DNA from: Chinchilla lanigera
Lineage: Eukaryota > Chordata > Mammalia > Rodentia > Chinchillidae
Assembly (NCBI RefSeq): GCF_000276665.1
Contig: NW_004955404.1
Location: 28,617,999-28,681,998 of the forward strand
Direction of reading: 5' to 3'
DNA length: 64,000 nt
Below are positions 11,950 through 24,690 of the stretch, piece after piece. Below the pieces are notes generated by a model. The model did no database searches. It was not told where the DNA came from and was given only the letters and a program-made list of their open reading frames with translations. The translations under genes were made by a program, and so were the position numbers. Position 1 is the first letter of the stretch. Each line of letters opens with the position of its first letter.

Positions 11950-12649
11950 GCAAACAAACTTGCATTGAAATCTATCAAAACACAGTAGGAACCAGGATTC
12001 CCCAACATTTTCATCCTGAGTGCACTTGAAATTCAGCAAGAATGACTTTATTGCAGAACAGTTCAAATCCATGAATCTTCAAAGTCAGCTAAGCCAGTGG
12101 CTTACTTGGTTAGGCTCTGAAATCACAAAATCGAGCTGCTGAGACACCAGCAAGGCCCAACCGACAGTGAGAAGAACGTGTGGAGATGACGGTCTCTGCT
12201 CCAAATTCTCCTCCCGCACCCTGAGGGGGCCACACAGGAGGAACTCCTGTTCCTGGCCGCTCAGGTAACTAAGCTGCTCAATCTTTTAGCTTCTGTTCAC
12301 CATGATTTTCATGCGTTAAACTTCTCCATCCCTGCATCCAGACGACAATCCATCTCATACATCTGCACTCCTTAAGGAAGTATTTTTAACACACCAAATT
12401 CCACTTATTTTATCTAAACCTGTGATGCAGTTTTCATTTTAATCCCCAACTTTAAAAGTTAAAACTTAATTATCATGATTTTATATCTTAGGGGTTCACT
12501 CTCTATCTTCTTAATTGAGCTCTTTTCTTCCTTTCTCTTTTTTGTATATTTATTTTGTCTTGTTTTGTTTTCTTCTCAAATTGTTAGTTGGCCTACAGTG
12601 TTTTTGGTGCATGTTTTAGGTAGTCTAAAAATTAAGTTTTAAATTATTT
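11950..12649. other. Non-coding stretch, nothing recognised
   Basis: Unique sequence, locally less AT-rich at 12100-12280. No gene or repeat named. Confidence 0.4.
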
Positions 12650-12790
12650 TATTTTAACTTATACTTCATCTCTATATAATAGACACAATCATTCCCATTT
12701 TACAGATGAGAAAAGGGGAGCACAAAAGTTAATTTCCCAAGTTCACATGACTAGCAAAGTTGAGAATCAGTTCACTTTCTTCTAAACGTA
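12650..12790 (+). mobile_element. MIR SINE remnant
   Basis: 'cccattttacagatgagaaa' followed by 'caagttcacatgactagcaa' is the MIR core. Confidence 0.7.
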
Positions 12791-14412
12791 CAGATATGTT
12801 TCTTTTTATCTAGCATTACTTCTAACTAGAAACAAGGAAAAAAAATCCCTGTTCTATATGTGATGACAACTCATATATACAGATGGTTTTAGGGGTGAAA
12901 AAACAAAAAGCCAATTGGCCTATGGTTCTTTTTCAAAGCAGGGACAAGAGGTCTCATAGGAAACAAAGAAGTGAACATTTGAAAGCTCTTCTCTATTGCT
13001 CCCTCACCGAATTAAAAAAAGGAATTGCCTCTCAGGGTTTGTCTTCAATTTCCTCAGCAGTGACAGCTATTATTTTAGCATGGTGGCTCTGCGGGTCCCA
13101 CCTTCCTTTTTTCCTTAAGGGCTCTAGTTTCTCTTTATGGTAAGGGTCCATTTCCTTCCTCACTCTGGCAGAGACAGAGAAAACTGGCTCTCAGAGGAAT
13201 GCGGGCTGCAACACGGAGTGTACAGGCAGGAGACAGTCACACACAGCTCACTACACGAAGACCCAGGGTGACCACCGCTCTCTGCAGCTCAGGGGAGCCG
13301 TGAACGGACAGCCAGACTTTTATTGTATGGATCTTAAATTCGTTTTTTGAAAGACTCTATTCAGTTGTATGATATTTGTAGAAAACTAAACATTTTAACT
13401 ACGTCACCTTTCCCACCAAGATTTCAAGCTAGATTTTTTATTAAGTCATATAATTAATAATCTGTGAACTATGATAACCAGCACACATTTATTGTACTAC
13501 ATCTTCAGCTCTTAATTATTCATAGCATAAGTGATCTATAGCTAATGACCATTCAGAGCCAAAATGATACTGAAGGTTTCTCCACTATAACCATCAGTGA
13601 CTGAAAACGCAAAGGCTGGTCAATTTGCCTAGCTGTTTGGTAGGAGTTTGGATGGTGGAGGTCATTTTTTACAAGAGACACAAATTTGGCCCTTGAAACA
13701 CACAGATAAAAAGCAGATGGATTTTTATCTATTCATTCAAAGTGGGAGGGAGGGGCCAACTGATTTGTGTGTTTTGTGTATCTCTATTGGAGGACAATAA
13801 ACTGATTGAGAGGGTTTCTTTTTAGGGAAAGAAAAGCAGACAGGACGAAATCAGCAACCATCCCTTTGCATGCCAGCTGACCTTGGATGGAGATTTAGTG
13901 CTAGATTTAAAAGGCTTTGTTTACAGACAATTAAAAAACACATAAATTTAAATTGTCAAAGAAGAGATGGTTTCCAAAGCTTCTGACAGCCCCACACCCG
14001 CTCCTCAGCCCTGTGCAGGAAAGGCCCAGAGGCAAGTACAAAGCCACCAACCCAAATGCCTGTGGAGTTTGCCAGGAAGCCAGATCCTGCTGCTTCTGCT
14101 GCGTGCTACTGCTATTGCAAAACAAAATCTTATAAAGCTTCAAATGTAGGTTCTTTAAGTGCTAATCAAACAGCGAGAAGGCAACAAACTACCAGGAAGG
14201 AGGTGGCTGCAGAAATGTACACCCCAAGTACGGAATTGCTGCAATTAGGCCTTTAGGCAATCAACGTGTGTGAATCTTTTGTGTGCTTTCCATTTATCTC
14301 ACCCAAAGAATTAGATTTAAAGATCAAAAAGTGATACAAACACAAATGATTTGTAGGTTCTGGATCTGAAATTTTCTGAATTTTCTTATCTGTGTATTTT
14401 TACTTCCTATAA
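12791..14412 (-). other. Unique stretch; 3' flank or 3' UTR of the minus-strand gene candidate
   Basis: No transposon is recognised in 1.6 kb. If the gene candidate ending at 14413 is real, its 3' UTR lies here. A minus-strand AATAAA would be read from 'tttatt' near 13488 or 13319, but I cannot choose between them. Several open frames of about 60 codons overlap at 13930-14256 on both strands, with no splice or start context. Confidence 0.35.
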
Positions 14413-14456
14413 TCAGCCTTCAGGCATACAGACAGAAGCATCATAAAAGAACAGCT
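14413..14456 (-). CDS. Candidate terminal coding exon, unidentified gene
   Basis: A very good minus-strand acceptor (a T/G-rich tract of about 25 bases ending 'gtgcccacag') precedes 'AGCTGTTCTT'. Taken in the phase left by the preceding block (one base G), it codes E-LFFYDASVCMPEG and stops with TGA at 14415-14413. No later donor is needed, so this would be the last coding exon. The short length means chance cannot be excluded; support comes from the acceptor and the phase match to the 17.0 kb block. Confidence 0.4.
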
Positions 14457-16986
14457 CTGTGGGCACAAACAAAAACAAAAAGACCCTTGCATGTTTGCAA
14501 CAATATTTGGTGCTGATGTTGATGAATAAGTAATGATGTGTAGGTGTTGATAACATTTATACACGTCCCTGATTGCTTCTGACACAGGTGCTCCATGGAG
14601 GATGAGGTTTACAAGCCGAACACGGTCAGGAGAAAGCCATGGTTTCAGGCTGTCCCTCACAGATGCGGGATTTTGCACCTGTGTTTGAAGTTGCTTTCAT
14701 TTAGTTTCTCTCCAGAAAAGCCAGGCACGATGTTCAAACTGGGAGCACCTGTGTTTGGGGCCAACTTGGACAATTTTGTGGCCTGGATGTGATCGCTTCC
14801 ATTCATTACTTTAACTTAACAAGAAAACTTTTCTTTCCTTGGAGTTCTGAAATTTGGGGTTAAAAAACGGAGTTATGAATGGACATATTAATCTCACTAT
14901 AGCACCAAGCATATGTAAAGTGTTGTACCGCTTTGCTTTTATTACTCCAGCACTTGGGTGATAAAAGACAAATGCTATTAAAAATTGGATGAGAGCTGAA
15001 ATCCTAGTCATCGATTGAAATCTTTGTTTAAATCACAAGGCAATTTTCCTGGTAGCAATGCGACATTTAGGCACCAGAGTCAAGTTGAATTTAATACAGT
15101 CTTATCCTATTCTAAGTAAAGAAAGAAACTGAACATCATCAAGAGCTAAATTAAAATTTGGAAGATTATTTTCCCCCTCTAATACACTGACAACAATATG
15201 GATAGATTCTTCACTCTCTGCTTAATTGGGTTAAGAACATTAAAAATTCTCCAGTTTAAAATAATAAGTCTTTTGCAACCGTAACTAATCTTTCATTCCC
15301 TAAGGTTTGGCCAGTGACAACTGGAGGCAAATCAAGAAGAATTTATCACTTGGAATCATGGCCACAAGTCTCATTAAAAAAATTGCAGGGAGAATAATTA
15401 AATGGCACGTTCAAATTCTTTGGACTTGGCATTGGTAAAGCTAGGGCTAAGAATATGCATTATGTAAATTTATTGGTTGCTTTAATTTTTTAGTCAATTT
15501 TGTAATATATGTTATATTTCAACTTGGAATAGAATGCTTAATTTTTACTAAAGAACAAATGTAAGAGAAGATGATACACTTAATTATCTTGAAAGAAATA
15601 AAATATATCTGATGAAAATTCTATTGATAAATTAAGCTGACAACACATTCTGAAGAACAGACTCATTATTTAGTTTATACCCATGAGCAGACGGTGTCAA
15701 TCAAGTAATAATGTGCTAAATAAACAGTGTATATTTGACAACGTAAAAGGCGTGCATAGATAAAAATGTTAAACTATTAATGATTTTCAACAAATAATAA
15801 CTGACTGCAAAAAATTTTCAGATTAACACTTGTTTTATTTTTTTATCAATTAGCTAAGGCTTTGATTTCAATTCTCCACCCTCTGGCACCAAGGAGATGC
15901 CTTTTCTTTTCTTTAAACAAAGGATTATTCTTCCTCAAAAGGGGTTTGTCTAGTTCTTTTATTGTTTTATGTCACACAAGGGAAAAATGCTTTTGAGGCA
16001 TCACGACTGAATTTAGCAGGGACGAGAGTTTACTGCTATATAATCATTAGTCAGTGCAGTAGCTGAAACCTTAAACAAAAGAAAACAAACTACAAACAGG
16101 CAAGCATCCCCTAAAGGCACATCAGAACACCAGAGAGGGGCGGCATGGATTTCAAACAAGGTTGCCCAAGCATGTGCTAAATATTGCTACTCTTGACTTT
16201 AAACTGCACACCAAGGAATACGGTTTCACCTTCTATTCTGAAACAATACTGAGAAGCAGGGAGAGAGGATGATAAAGGATTTAGCAAATGCACTTTACTC
16301 CGACTCTGCGGCAACTTTGTGAAAATTATATTTCAAACCTAATAAAATCTCTCAATATAAAGAGTCCTATCGTAAAGCTATTAGAAAAGGATGCTTAAAT
16401 TGCCAGTCCTTTTTTTATGTTGAGCTCTGCTTTGTTACTTTATACCAACTACCACCATATATAGTTACAGGTCTATAATGTGGCTGGTCCCTCTTAAAAT
16501 CTTAGAAAAACATTTCAGCAAGACTTCTTGCTTTCACATTGATCATTTCTGTATCAGATTTTTAATTATGGGGTAAATATTAAAACTTGTCTATTAATAA
16601 GTTTATAAAGCAGGCTAATGAAGAAATAATACTTTGGGAAAACAAAAGCTAATGCAAAAGTATGAACAAAAAAGGGTTCGAAGAAAGTACTAATTCTATT
16701 TCTAAAAAGCAGGAAATTTCCCATGTAATGTATTTCATAGACAAGAACCCATATGGTGGAGAAAAGTAAGACACTCTACAATAAAACTATCTTTTACAAC
16801 AAATATTTATAGTCTAAAGTATTTCTTTAAATTTTTGTTCTAGTGTCTGGGTTTTGTATGTGTCTTTTTAATTACTGCCGTCATTTGGGCAGTCCTGTTA
16901 TTATTCAAACTTGCTGATTAAAATAGAGGAAATGTTAACCTCATAAAATGAAAACCAAGCTAAACTGGTGAACAAACAGCTTTTAC
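14457..16986 (-). other. Candidate intron, no repeats recognised
   Basis: About 2.5 kb of unique AT-rich sequence. No young SINE, LTR or LINE is seen. It may hold conserved non-coding elements, which I cannot judge without an alignment. Confidence 0.35.
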
Positions 16987-17094
16987 CAAGCTGTGTCAGG
17001 ACTGCATAGGTTACTCCACAGCAACGTCTTGAGTTCTCGGTTTTTTTTTTCATGTATCCCCAAGTCTTGTACAATTCTTCTTCTATTACTTTCC
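16987..17094 (-). CDS. Candidate internal coding exon (108 bp), unidentified gene
   Basis: On the minus strand, acceptor 'gaattattttag' (weak pyrimidine tract) and donor 'CAGCTTG|gtaaaag' bound 108 bp. In phase 1 it is open: KVIEEELYKTWGYMK at the start and CCGVTYAVLTQL at the end, with a run of ten A bases coding lysines. The entry phase fits the block at 22266 (A+GG = Arg). The exit phase fits the block at 14456 (G+AG = Glu). The acceptor is the weak point. Confidence 0.4.
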
Positions 17095-19328
17095 CTAAAA
17101 TAATTCTTACTTTTACAATATGTTTCAAATAATTACACGTCAATCAGATGTTGTGTAGCTACTGTAATAACATGTAAAACTCTACATTATGTCAACTTTT
17201 TTAGTATTTGATGTTGTGATAAGAACTTAATAGGACAGAGAATAGAAGACATTTAATGCCATTAACATTTTCAAAATGAGCAATCTAAAATTCTTGACAA
17301 GATAAAATGATATCACTAACTCTAACACTGATCACTGTGAAAACTCTTGGATTTGGTTTGTGTGGGTTTTTTTTTTTAATTTGATTTACATGAAATTACA
17401 CGATGTATCTTGGAACATCCCAACAGAGTGTTCCTTCCCATTTGTGTCGTGTTTCCCTGCATTTGGTTGGAAAACTGCTTGAAGCTGTAGTATTATGAGC
17501 TGCATTAAACTGAGACGTTGCAAGATCGTTTTAAGCACCTTAATTAATTCTTACTTCTTTCCCCAAATTAGAATTAGTTCATAAGTTTATGAAAGCACTT
17601 CTGTTTCACATTTTATCAGATTTTACTTGTGCTTCCTCTATTCTGGTCCTTGGGGAGTAGGGACTCAGACTCTCATCTTGTCCCTGGATCAATACCAAGC
17701 TTTGCCCACTCCTCCTTTACTGGCCAATAAAAGTTTATCCAGTGAATGTGTGAGTCAATGAATTAATGAATGTCCTACCCAAGAAGGGATGGAAATCAAG
17801 AAACACAGAGAAAATAATTGAAACTTGGAAAGATTTAGATGATTTGAAGGACAGAAAAGAAATTTTATAGCATATATTTTCTTGAAATAATCAGTTAATG
17901 AGACTTTTTCCCATTTTAAAAGTTTTGACATTTTCAATTCAATTCCATAATATTTAATAAGTACAGATATCAGCTAAAAATAGTGATTCAATTATGGCAA
18001 AGTAGGAAATGACAGTAATCAGGAACACAGTTTCCCAACGCCGTCCTGTTTACCTTGAAAATTTGCGTGTTGACATTGCGTGTAGACAAACACAAAAGGA
18101 GGAACAGTTGTCAGCTACTTACATGCTCCAGGTAAATGTTTCAAGTACTCTCATGTCCCACATTTCCTTTCAACTTTCAGCAAGGAATTTTGCCTTAATG
18201 ATGCAAATTACCAAAACTCTATTTCCTATATTTATATCATAGTAGTAAAAATGTTTCTTGTTCACATAGGAGTATTAAGTAGTTTTTTCATTTTTATTTA
18301 ATGAAAAAAAATAAAAGAAAATTCCATAGCAAAAAAATAAGAGAATCTAGGCAAAACTTATACTTTACCATCAAATTCAAATTAGAATTGTTATAGATAA
18401 AATCAGAAATCAACTTTTTGGTCAAAAGCGTTTTTCTGGCATTTACCAAATGTCTCAGTTTTCAAATGTCCTTAAAAGGCCATAAAAGCATTATTACAAT
18501 GCTTGCAAATCTGGCTTTTTTATATAAGTTAATGATGTGGGATGAGAGATATTTCATCTTTTATACAGTTATTTGACAGTGATGAATTTAATTCATTCTA
18601 TCACATTGAATGATACATTTATATTCAGTATGTAGTTTAAAATTTCATAAATGATTAAAGTCCCTGTCGTTTTAATTATAATATGCAGAGAGCAGCCAGA
18701 ACTTATTTGCAAAAAATAATGTACAAGTCAATAAATATGGTGAGTACTCTTGACAACATATAAATAATGACTTTAGAAGTATAACTACCTGTAGTTGAAA
18801 ACTAAATAACAAAGGTCTGTGTTTGGGTTTTTATGAACTAGCTCATCTAGCTTTCTATGATACCCTCTTTAAGGTTATAATTTGCTTTCTTAAGCTGAAA
18901 ACACAATATAGCTGTGGAATTATATTACAAGTGAACTAATTTCAACCAACAGTTCAACATTAAGTAAATCAGTCCTACTCACATTTCTACCCCTAGACTT
19001 TGACCATTAAAAAGAGCTTGGGCCACCCTGGGCTCCTCTGAGATCCTTTAAACTAAGAATTGTCAACAAAAGTCAGATCTCCACACGTGCACAGATGACC
19101 CAGAACTCTAAGTCACATCTCACTCCATCCCCTATACCAATCCCAGATTAATAAATTTCTGCTTATAGCTGGAATCATTTCCACAGAAAACCCACTTCAA
19201 TCCATGTATTCATTCATTTAGCAAATATCATCAACTATGTGGCTGGTACTAATACATCATCTGGAGTAAGTAAGGAAAAAGTCTCACAGGATTTGAGCAG
19301 AACCAGATTACACTGTATGGGATTTACA

Positions 19329-19339
19329 AAAGAAAGAAA

Positions 19340-19416
<77 letters not shown>

Positions 19417-19418
19417 AA
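19329..19418. repeat. (GAAA)n microsatellite, ~90 bp
   Basis: About 22 near-perfect gaaa units with one phase slip near 19341. Length polymorphism is expected. The K/E/R-rich frame across it is not a gene. Confidence 0.95.
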
Positions 19419-19846
19419 TCAGATGATCAGAATTTCATGGTGCTATGGGGTTTCCAGGATTACAAAGTAGGACCCAGTGTCTGCTGGAATAATTTCAGTG
19501 CATTCCTTCCCAGAATTCCATTTAATGCAAGAAATTAAAATATATTGACATAACAGACAGACTTTTGAATCCATCTTTGTGTTTAGGAATAATTGAGATA
19601 ATCTAAGTATTTTATGCTACTTTATGATAAAAATTTCAGAAGTTTTGAAATTATACATCACAAAGCATCATTTAGCCATTCTTTTAATATTATGATTCAC
19701 ACTATTTTAACCACTATTATTCTTTAATGCCTTTGTTATGAAATTTTTAAGTTTTTTCATAGGAGAAGAGTGTTTTTCCTATTTTTAAATATCCACTGTG
19801 TTATATTAAAATAAAAAATGCACATAAACATTTTAAAGAAATATAT

Positions 19847-19943
19847 GCCAAGGATATAGCTCAGTGGCACAGTGCCTGGAAAGCTCAAGGTTCTGAGTTC
19901 GATTCCCAGTACAAAAAAAAAGAACTATAGAAAAAAAAAAAAG
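19847..19943 (+). mobile_element. ID SINE, diverged
   Basis: 'gccaaggatatagctcagtg' (A box) and 'ggttctgagttcgattccc' (B box), then an A-rich tail. It is shorter and more mutated than the 20378 and 45822 copies, hence older. Confidence 0.8.
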
Positions 19944-20377
19944 TGACTCTGGGAGGTATTCTGGGCCTGGACAGTACTCTCTGCATTGCTCAAATTTAAC
20001 TTTTACTCTTCAATAAAAAAATAATTTTACCAGTTTTAAAAAAAAAGATCCATTGTCAAAATAGCCATACCTGTTGCTCCAACAACATGAATAGGCATTT
20101 TTAGTATGATAAAGGTGGAGCTTATCCAGAAGACTAGTAGTCTACTTCTGTGCTTAGGTTCTTAGTGAGGTATCATCTTATGGGGAGATCCGAAGTGAGA
20201 TTTCAACTCGTATCTGGCAGCAGTCATGTGACTGAATTCTATTACATGCTAGGCAACATCTTTCAAGATTTATGGGAAGCTTTATCAGTAGTGTAACTGC
20301 AGGTTTGTGTCTATAGTTTACTTTCAGTTGGACCTTGAAATAAAAAGAAATTCTCAGAAATAAAAAAAAGAATGAAG

Positions 20378-20480
20378 GGGGCTGGGGGTTTAGCTCAGCG
20401 GCAAAAGCGCCTGCCTGGCAAGCACAAGGTCATGAGTTCGGTTCCCGGTACCGGAGAAAAACAAAAACAAAAACAAAAAA
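20378..20480 (+). mobile_element. ID SINE, young-looking, with target-site duplication
   Basis: 'gggctgggggtttagctcag', 'gcgcctgcctggcaagcac' and 'catgagttcggttcccgg', with an (AAAAAC)n tail. It is flanked by direct repeats ending 'aaaaaagaatgaag' (to 20377 and to 20488). Pol III A and B boxes are intact. Confidence 0.9.
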
Positions 20481-20496
20481 GAATGAAGAAGAGAAT

Positions 20497-20547
20497 AGGA
20501 AAGAAGGAAGGGAGGGAGGAAGGAAAGAAGGAAAGAAGGAAGGAAAA
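20497..20547. repeat. Purine (GGAA/GAAA)n tract
   Basis: 'aggaaagaaggaagggaggg' and similar words over about 50 bp, directly after the ID element. It probably grew from the SINE tail and its duplicated target. Confidence 0.85.
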
Positions 20548-22265
20548 TGGATACAGGCATCCAACCTGTGAATTTTACACAAACACAGGGACTGTCAACT
20601 GCTCAAAGGTCACAAGGCGTAGAGTACATGAGAGAACCACTGCCTCTGTGATTCCCTAGAGAAGAAAGCCTGCGCTCATCTTGCTCCAACTCATCTTTCA
20701 TTTCTTCTCCTACCCTACAATTCCTCCCTACAATCTTTCCAGCGCCAACCTACTGCCAAAAGACAGAAGAAATCCTTGTACCTGTCTTAGAACTGAAATG
20801 CAAAAATAATTATTATCAAAGCATGTGCATTAAACTCCACCCTTACTCGGGTAGCTGGTAGAAATTGAGGCAGACTTTTCCCTAGATTGCTACAGCTGAG
20901 TGATACCTAATGAACTGCCACCTAAAATCTCTTAGGGTTAATAAGCCACCTGTCTTGAAAGTAGCAGTCATATTGGTCTTTGAAGCTTATCCCAATACTT
21001 AAACTCTTGATGAAGTTCTTACTGTGCCAAAGGAACTTACTAACAAAGCCACTGAGTCAATTTAACCTAGGGAAACTGGACCCAGTAGACCAGGCTATCA
21101 GAGTTTTGTGTTGAGATAATTACTGCACTAAAGAGAGCATATGGGCTGTCAGGGCTGGCACATGGCCTGCACCAGCTGTTACCTGGGCGCTTTGGAAAAC
21201 CTACTGAACAGCGTTTTGGACAGAGCACAGCTCTGTGTAAGTTTTCCAAGGCTTCTATTGAGAGTTCTTCATAACAAATTTATTTCCTGTGTAAGGGAGG
21301 ATTGCACCCAGTAATGTAACTGGAACAAGCATGCTAAATTTTTCTGGCAGATAAACTGTCACTGGCTAAAAGGGAAAAAACAGTCTAGGGTATAAACAGG
21401 CACAAAGCCTGCATAGCCAGGAATAATCAAAACATTAACTAGAATAGATTTCTCCTCTCTTAAAAAATTAAAAAGGTAAATTGAACTTATTGAGACTTTC
21501 CTTGAAAACAATTGATATATAAGATCAGGCATTTACAACATCTATTATAGTGTCCAGCACATAATAAATGATAACTACCATTTTTATTATATGATTAATC
21601 CTATCTAGTAGGTATATTCAGGGTTCCTGATCTGCCACAAACTGGCATTCTTTTAACATTGCTGCTATTACTGTTTTATCTCAGGAACACATTTTTTCAA
21701 GAATGGATATCAGAGTGTCAACCAATGAATCTCTCATAATGACAGCGATTTTTATTTATGTGCAGCTAAATTCCTTCTAAATATCTGACTCCAAACCTTG
21801 AGCAATATAATATCCATGCATTATGTTACTGAAATTCAGCCGCTTCTGAAAGTGCCATATAACGACATATCAGAAGTAATAAAAAGATCTAAAGATCAAC
21901 CTAAGGAAACAAGGGTGAGAGATAAGGTTTTCTGCACTGGAGTTCATACAAAAGAAGAATTTCATTAACCATAACTAAAAAGATGCCTTTAGTCACTGAG
22001 TTTGATTCCATTAATAACGCTATGATATATGTAGCTTAGATTAAATTTTCTTATTCAAAAATGATTTTTCTTTCTTAAGAATGTAAGGGAGAGTAACTTT
22101 GGGCAACAGTGATCTCACATTACTGAAAAGTTACTTCTAAAAAGTGAAAACTGGAATCTCTTTGAAGATGGAAATAGAATGAACACAACAGTTTCAACTT
22201 TTCTTTCCCTCGTTAGGAAGGGAAGTGAGTATGCCTTTAAGGAAATAATTTAAGGCCAAACTTAC

Positions 22266-22431
22266 TTTCAAAATAGCTTTCATTTAAAGTTTTCTTTTGA
22301 ATCAGACCCTGCATTTCATCTAGATTGAGTGGATTTACTGTGAGAGAACACACAGCAGTAAAGACAAACTGCGAAAGCACCAAATCCAGCCTCTCTGGTC
22401 CTATTTCCGAGAGGAGAACCAATTTGGGATC
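22266..22431 (-). CDS. Candidate internal coding exon (166 bp), unidentified gene
   Basis: This is the best of the blocks. On the minus strand, acceptor 'tttctttgtccag|GATCCC' and donor 'TTTTGAAA|gtaagt' bound 166 bp that is open for 55 codons plus one base. It begins DPKLVLLSEIGPERLDLVLS and ends IQKKTLNESYFE. Composition is that of a folded helical protein (regular Leu/Val spacing, charged E/K/R/D between). Phase 0 at entry agrees with the end of the 26.4 kb block; phase 1 at exit agrees with the 17.0 kb block. I do not recognise the family and assign no function. Confidence 0.55.
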
Positions 22432-23568
22432 CTGGACAAAGAAAGTCATGTTTCAGTAAAACGAGTGCATTTCCAATTCGAAAAGAATTCAGTCATTAAA
22501 TTTAAATTTTTAAAATGTATGCCTTAAAAACATTCAGGACGTTTAGAAAATCTACTGCATTACATCACAGTAAGCGCATCACGGCATTATATTTTGCAAG
22601 CTTTAGCAAATAAAAAAATCCCCCAGAAGAATCTTAATTCTTATCTATGGAAAACATTAAACTGCTAAGCGCTAACAACTAGAATTAGTCCTTAAATCTC
22701 TAATGAGAATAATAAAACATGAGTGCAGTTTGTGCTGTAACTTGATAAGGCCTGGATTTACTTGCTGTTAGGAAAGTCACTGATCCAGCAGTATGGCTTT
22801 TTACTCCCTGAGGTACAGGAAACAATATCTGTCCTCTAGGAACCTTCTCTGCGGTAAGCACTTCTTATCTGTGCTATCAGAGGACGGAGATAGCAGGCTA
22901 ATATCTAGTAACAGCAGCTTTATGAGATGATCCATTACTGATTTAAATCAATCTCAAAGCAGGTAGCTCTCCTTAACCTATTCAGAGCAGATCTGATCCC
23001 CCGCCACGGAGCACCTCCGTCTCGCTCTGTATTCTGCTGGTCCTGAAACTTCCAGGCCAGAAATTCACTGCAGAACACATTCTTTCAGCCTGTACATCGA
23101 GTATCTTTTTTAAAATCTTACTGCTTGAAAGATTAGAATTAAGGTTACTAACCAAAAATTGAAATTCAGTTTTAGTTACAATTATCAGTTCCGTGTTCAC
23201 TCAGTAGATAGGCAAGCAGGAGCTTAATGAGCCTGTTAGCAATTTGCAAAGACCCCACAACTTGCTGTGAGAAATGTGAACATGAAACAACTCCCTCTTT
23301 CTACACTTGGGGAAATTTGCAAAAGACGTAGTTGCTGGGGAGCAAGTCCTACTGTTTATAGGCCCAGATCAGCATAAATGTGAATGGAGGTATGTTTAAG
23401 TGCAAATTAACCCTGCGTTTCAGAATTAAGTTAGCAGACAGAGCAGATGTCAAAGCCCCAGAAACATACAATATTGAGGTTTCATATGTTCTAAATGAAA
23501 AGTGTTCTCTAATTCAAATTTTAAAAAATGCTAGAGATAGATTTTAGCCTTACTCGTACAGGCAAATG

Positions 23569-23605
23569 TGTGTATATATATATATTCACTTATGTGTGTG
23601 TTTAT
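23569..23605. repeat. Short GT/TA microsatellite
   Basis: 'gtgtgtatatatatatat' followed by 'tgtgtgtgtttatatg'. Confidence 0.8.
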
Positions 23606-23659
23606 ATGTATTTACAGGAGTACAGATATAAAATGATAGATTTTAGTATGTGAGTCCCT

Positions 23660-23815
23660 TAAATACTACCATTTACTTCACTTATTTTATGGAACAAAAC
23701 AGAGGCTTTGCAAGTTTCAGTAACTTGTCCAAGGTCACAGGTAGATGTTGACAGAATTGAAATCTCCTAACATCTGCAGATGCATTTTCTAGTATACTCT
23801 GCTTCCTTTAGACAG
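23660..23815 (+). mobile_element. MIR SINE remnant
   Basis: 'cagtaacttgtccaaggtca' and 'caggtagatgttgacagaat' form the MIR core. The 3' part reads through 'tctagtatactctgc'. Confidence 0.75.
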
Positions 23816-24567
23816 AAGTCTATGTAAATGTGTAACACCTACATACATATGAGGTTTTACTGCTTGCTGCTTATCGGAGCTAATTCAAACTACATGAACA
23901 AAAACAGTACTCATGTATTAAATATTTAAGATTGCTTATATTGACTTTGGTTGGAAGTTTTATTTCCATATCAATTAGATTCAAATATATTCACCTTTAC
24001 ACTCAGTTAACAGGAGACTAAAGTGTCAAAGTCAGAAGAATGAGAAAGAAGGTCTGGTCTCAGCCATGTATGAGTTTTTAAACCATCTCTATTTTTTTTT
24101 ACTACATAATATTGCCCTTAAAAATAGGACAAATGTGTAAACTTCCCCACGGTTATTAATTTTTAGCTTTCAAAATTTGTGAGCTCAGTGAAGTTGGTGA
24201 AGACACCCAGACCTGCCATTTTGCCTTGGTGCAGGAAAAGTTAGAGATACCATATGAACCACAACGCTCACACTAATCACTCTGGAAAACGGGGGGCAAG
24301 CTTTTTGATTTTCTGAGACCAGCATCTTACTCTTCATTAACGCAACTGCTTTTGTAAAGTTTATCAAAAGCTCCGTTCACTAGTTGCATCCAGCCTATGA
24401 TAGCACTAAGAATTAATTTTTTAAAAATATTTCTCATCTGGAAATTATTGATACTTAGATATCAACAAACTAAAAAGTGCTCCTTTCCCAACTTTTTAGC
24501 TACAGATGCACTTCCTTCTGTTTCACCTCAGCCTCTGCTATTTGTGTCTATTTCAGCTTCCAAACCA

Positions 24568-24690
24568 TTTCGCCCGACAGTCCGATTGCAGAAGTTCAGG
24601 CGACCACCTACCGAAGCACAATAACGGGCTTCCCCTGGAGAGAACCACGTGGGGCTCGTGTTCATCCCTTTCATGTGGAAACGGCACGCA
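24568..24690. other. Local CpG cluster in AT-rich DNA
   Basis: Ten CpG dinucleotides occur in about 120 bp (for example 'ttcgcccgacagtccgattg' and 'aacggcacgc'), while flanking kilobases have almost none. It begins just after a plus-strand acceptor-like 'gtgtctatttcag'. It may be a regulatory element, a remnant exon or unmethylated DNA. No promoter motif or repeat is recognised. Confidence 0.5.

Larger units (their letters stand above)
17095..22265 (-). other. Candidate intron with two ID SINEs and purine microsatellites
   Basis: About 5.2 kb. It is mostly unique, with (GAAA)n at 19329, ID elements at 19847 and 20378, and a GGAA-rich tract at 20497. Short open frames (for example 18009-18242 plus and 21067-21249 minus) have no supporting context. 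Confidence 0.4.

Noticed and set aside
19239..19538. K/E/R-rich open frame of 99 codons
   Set aside because: Produced by the (GAAA)n microsatellite.
20378..20480. tRNA-like A and B boxes suggesting a tRNA gene
   Set aside because: The sequence is an ID SINE with A-rich tail and target duplication; it lacks a full cloverleaf acceptor stem. The same applies to all other ID copies.
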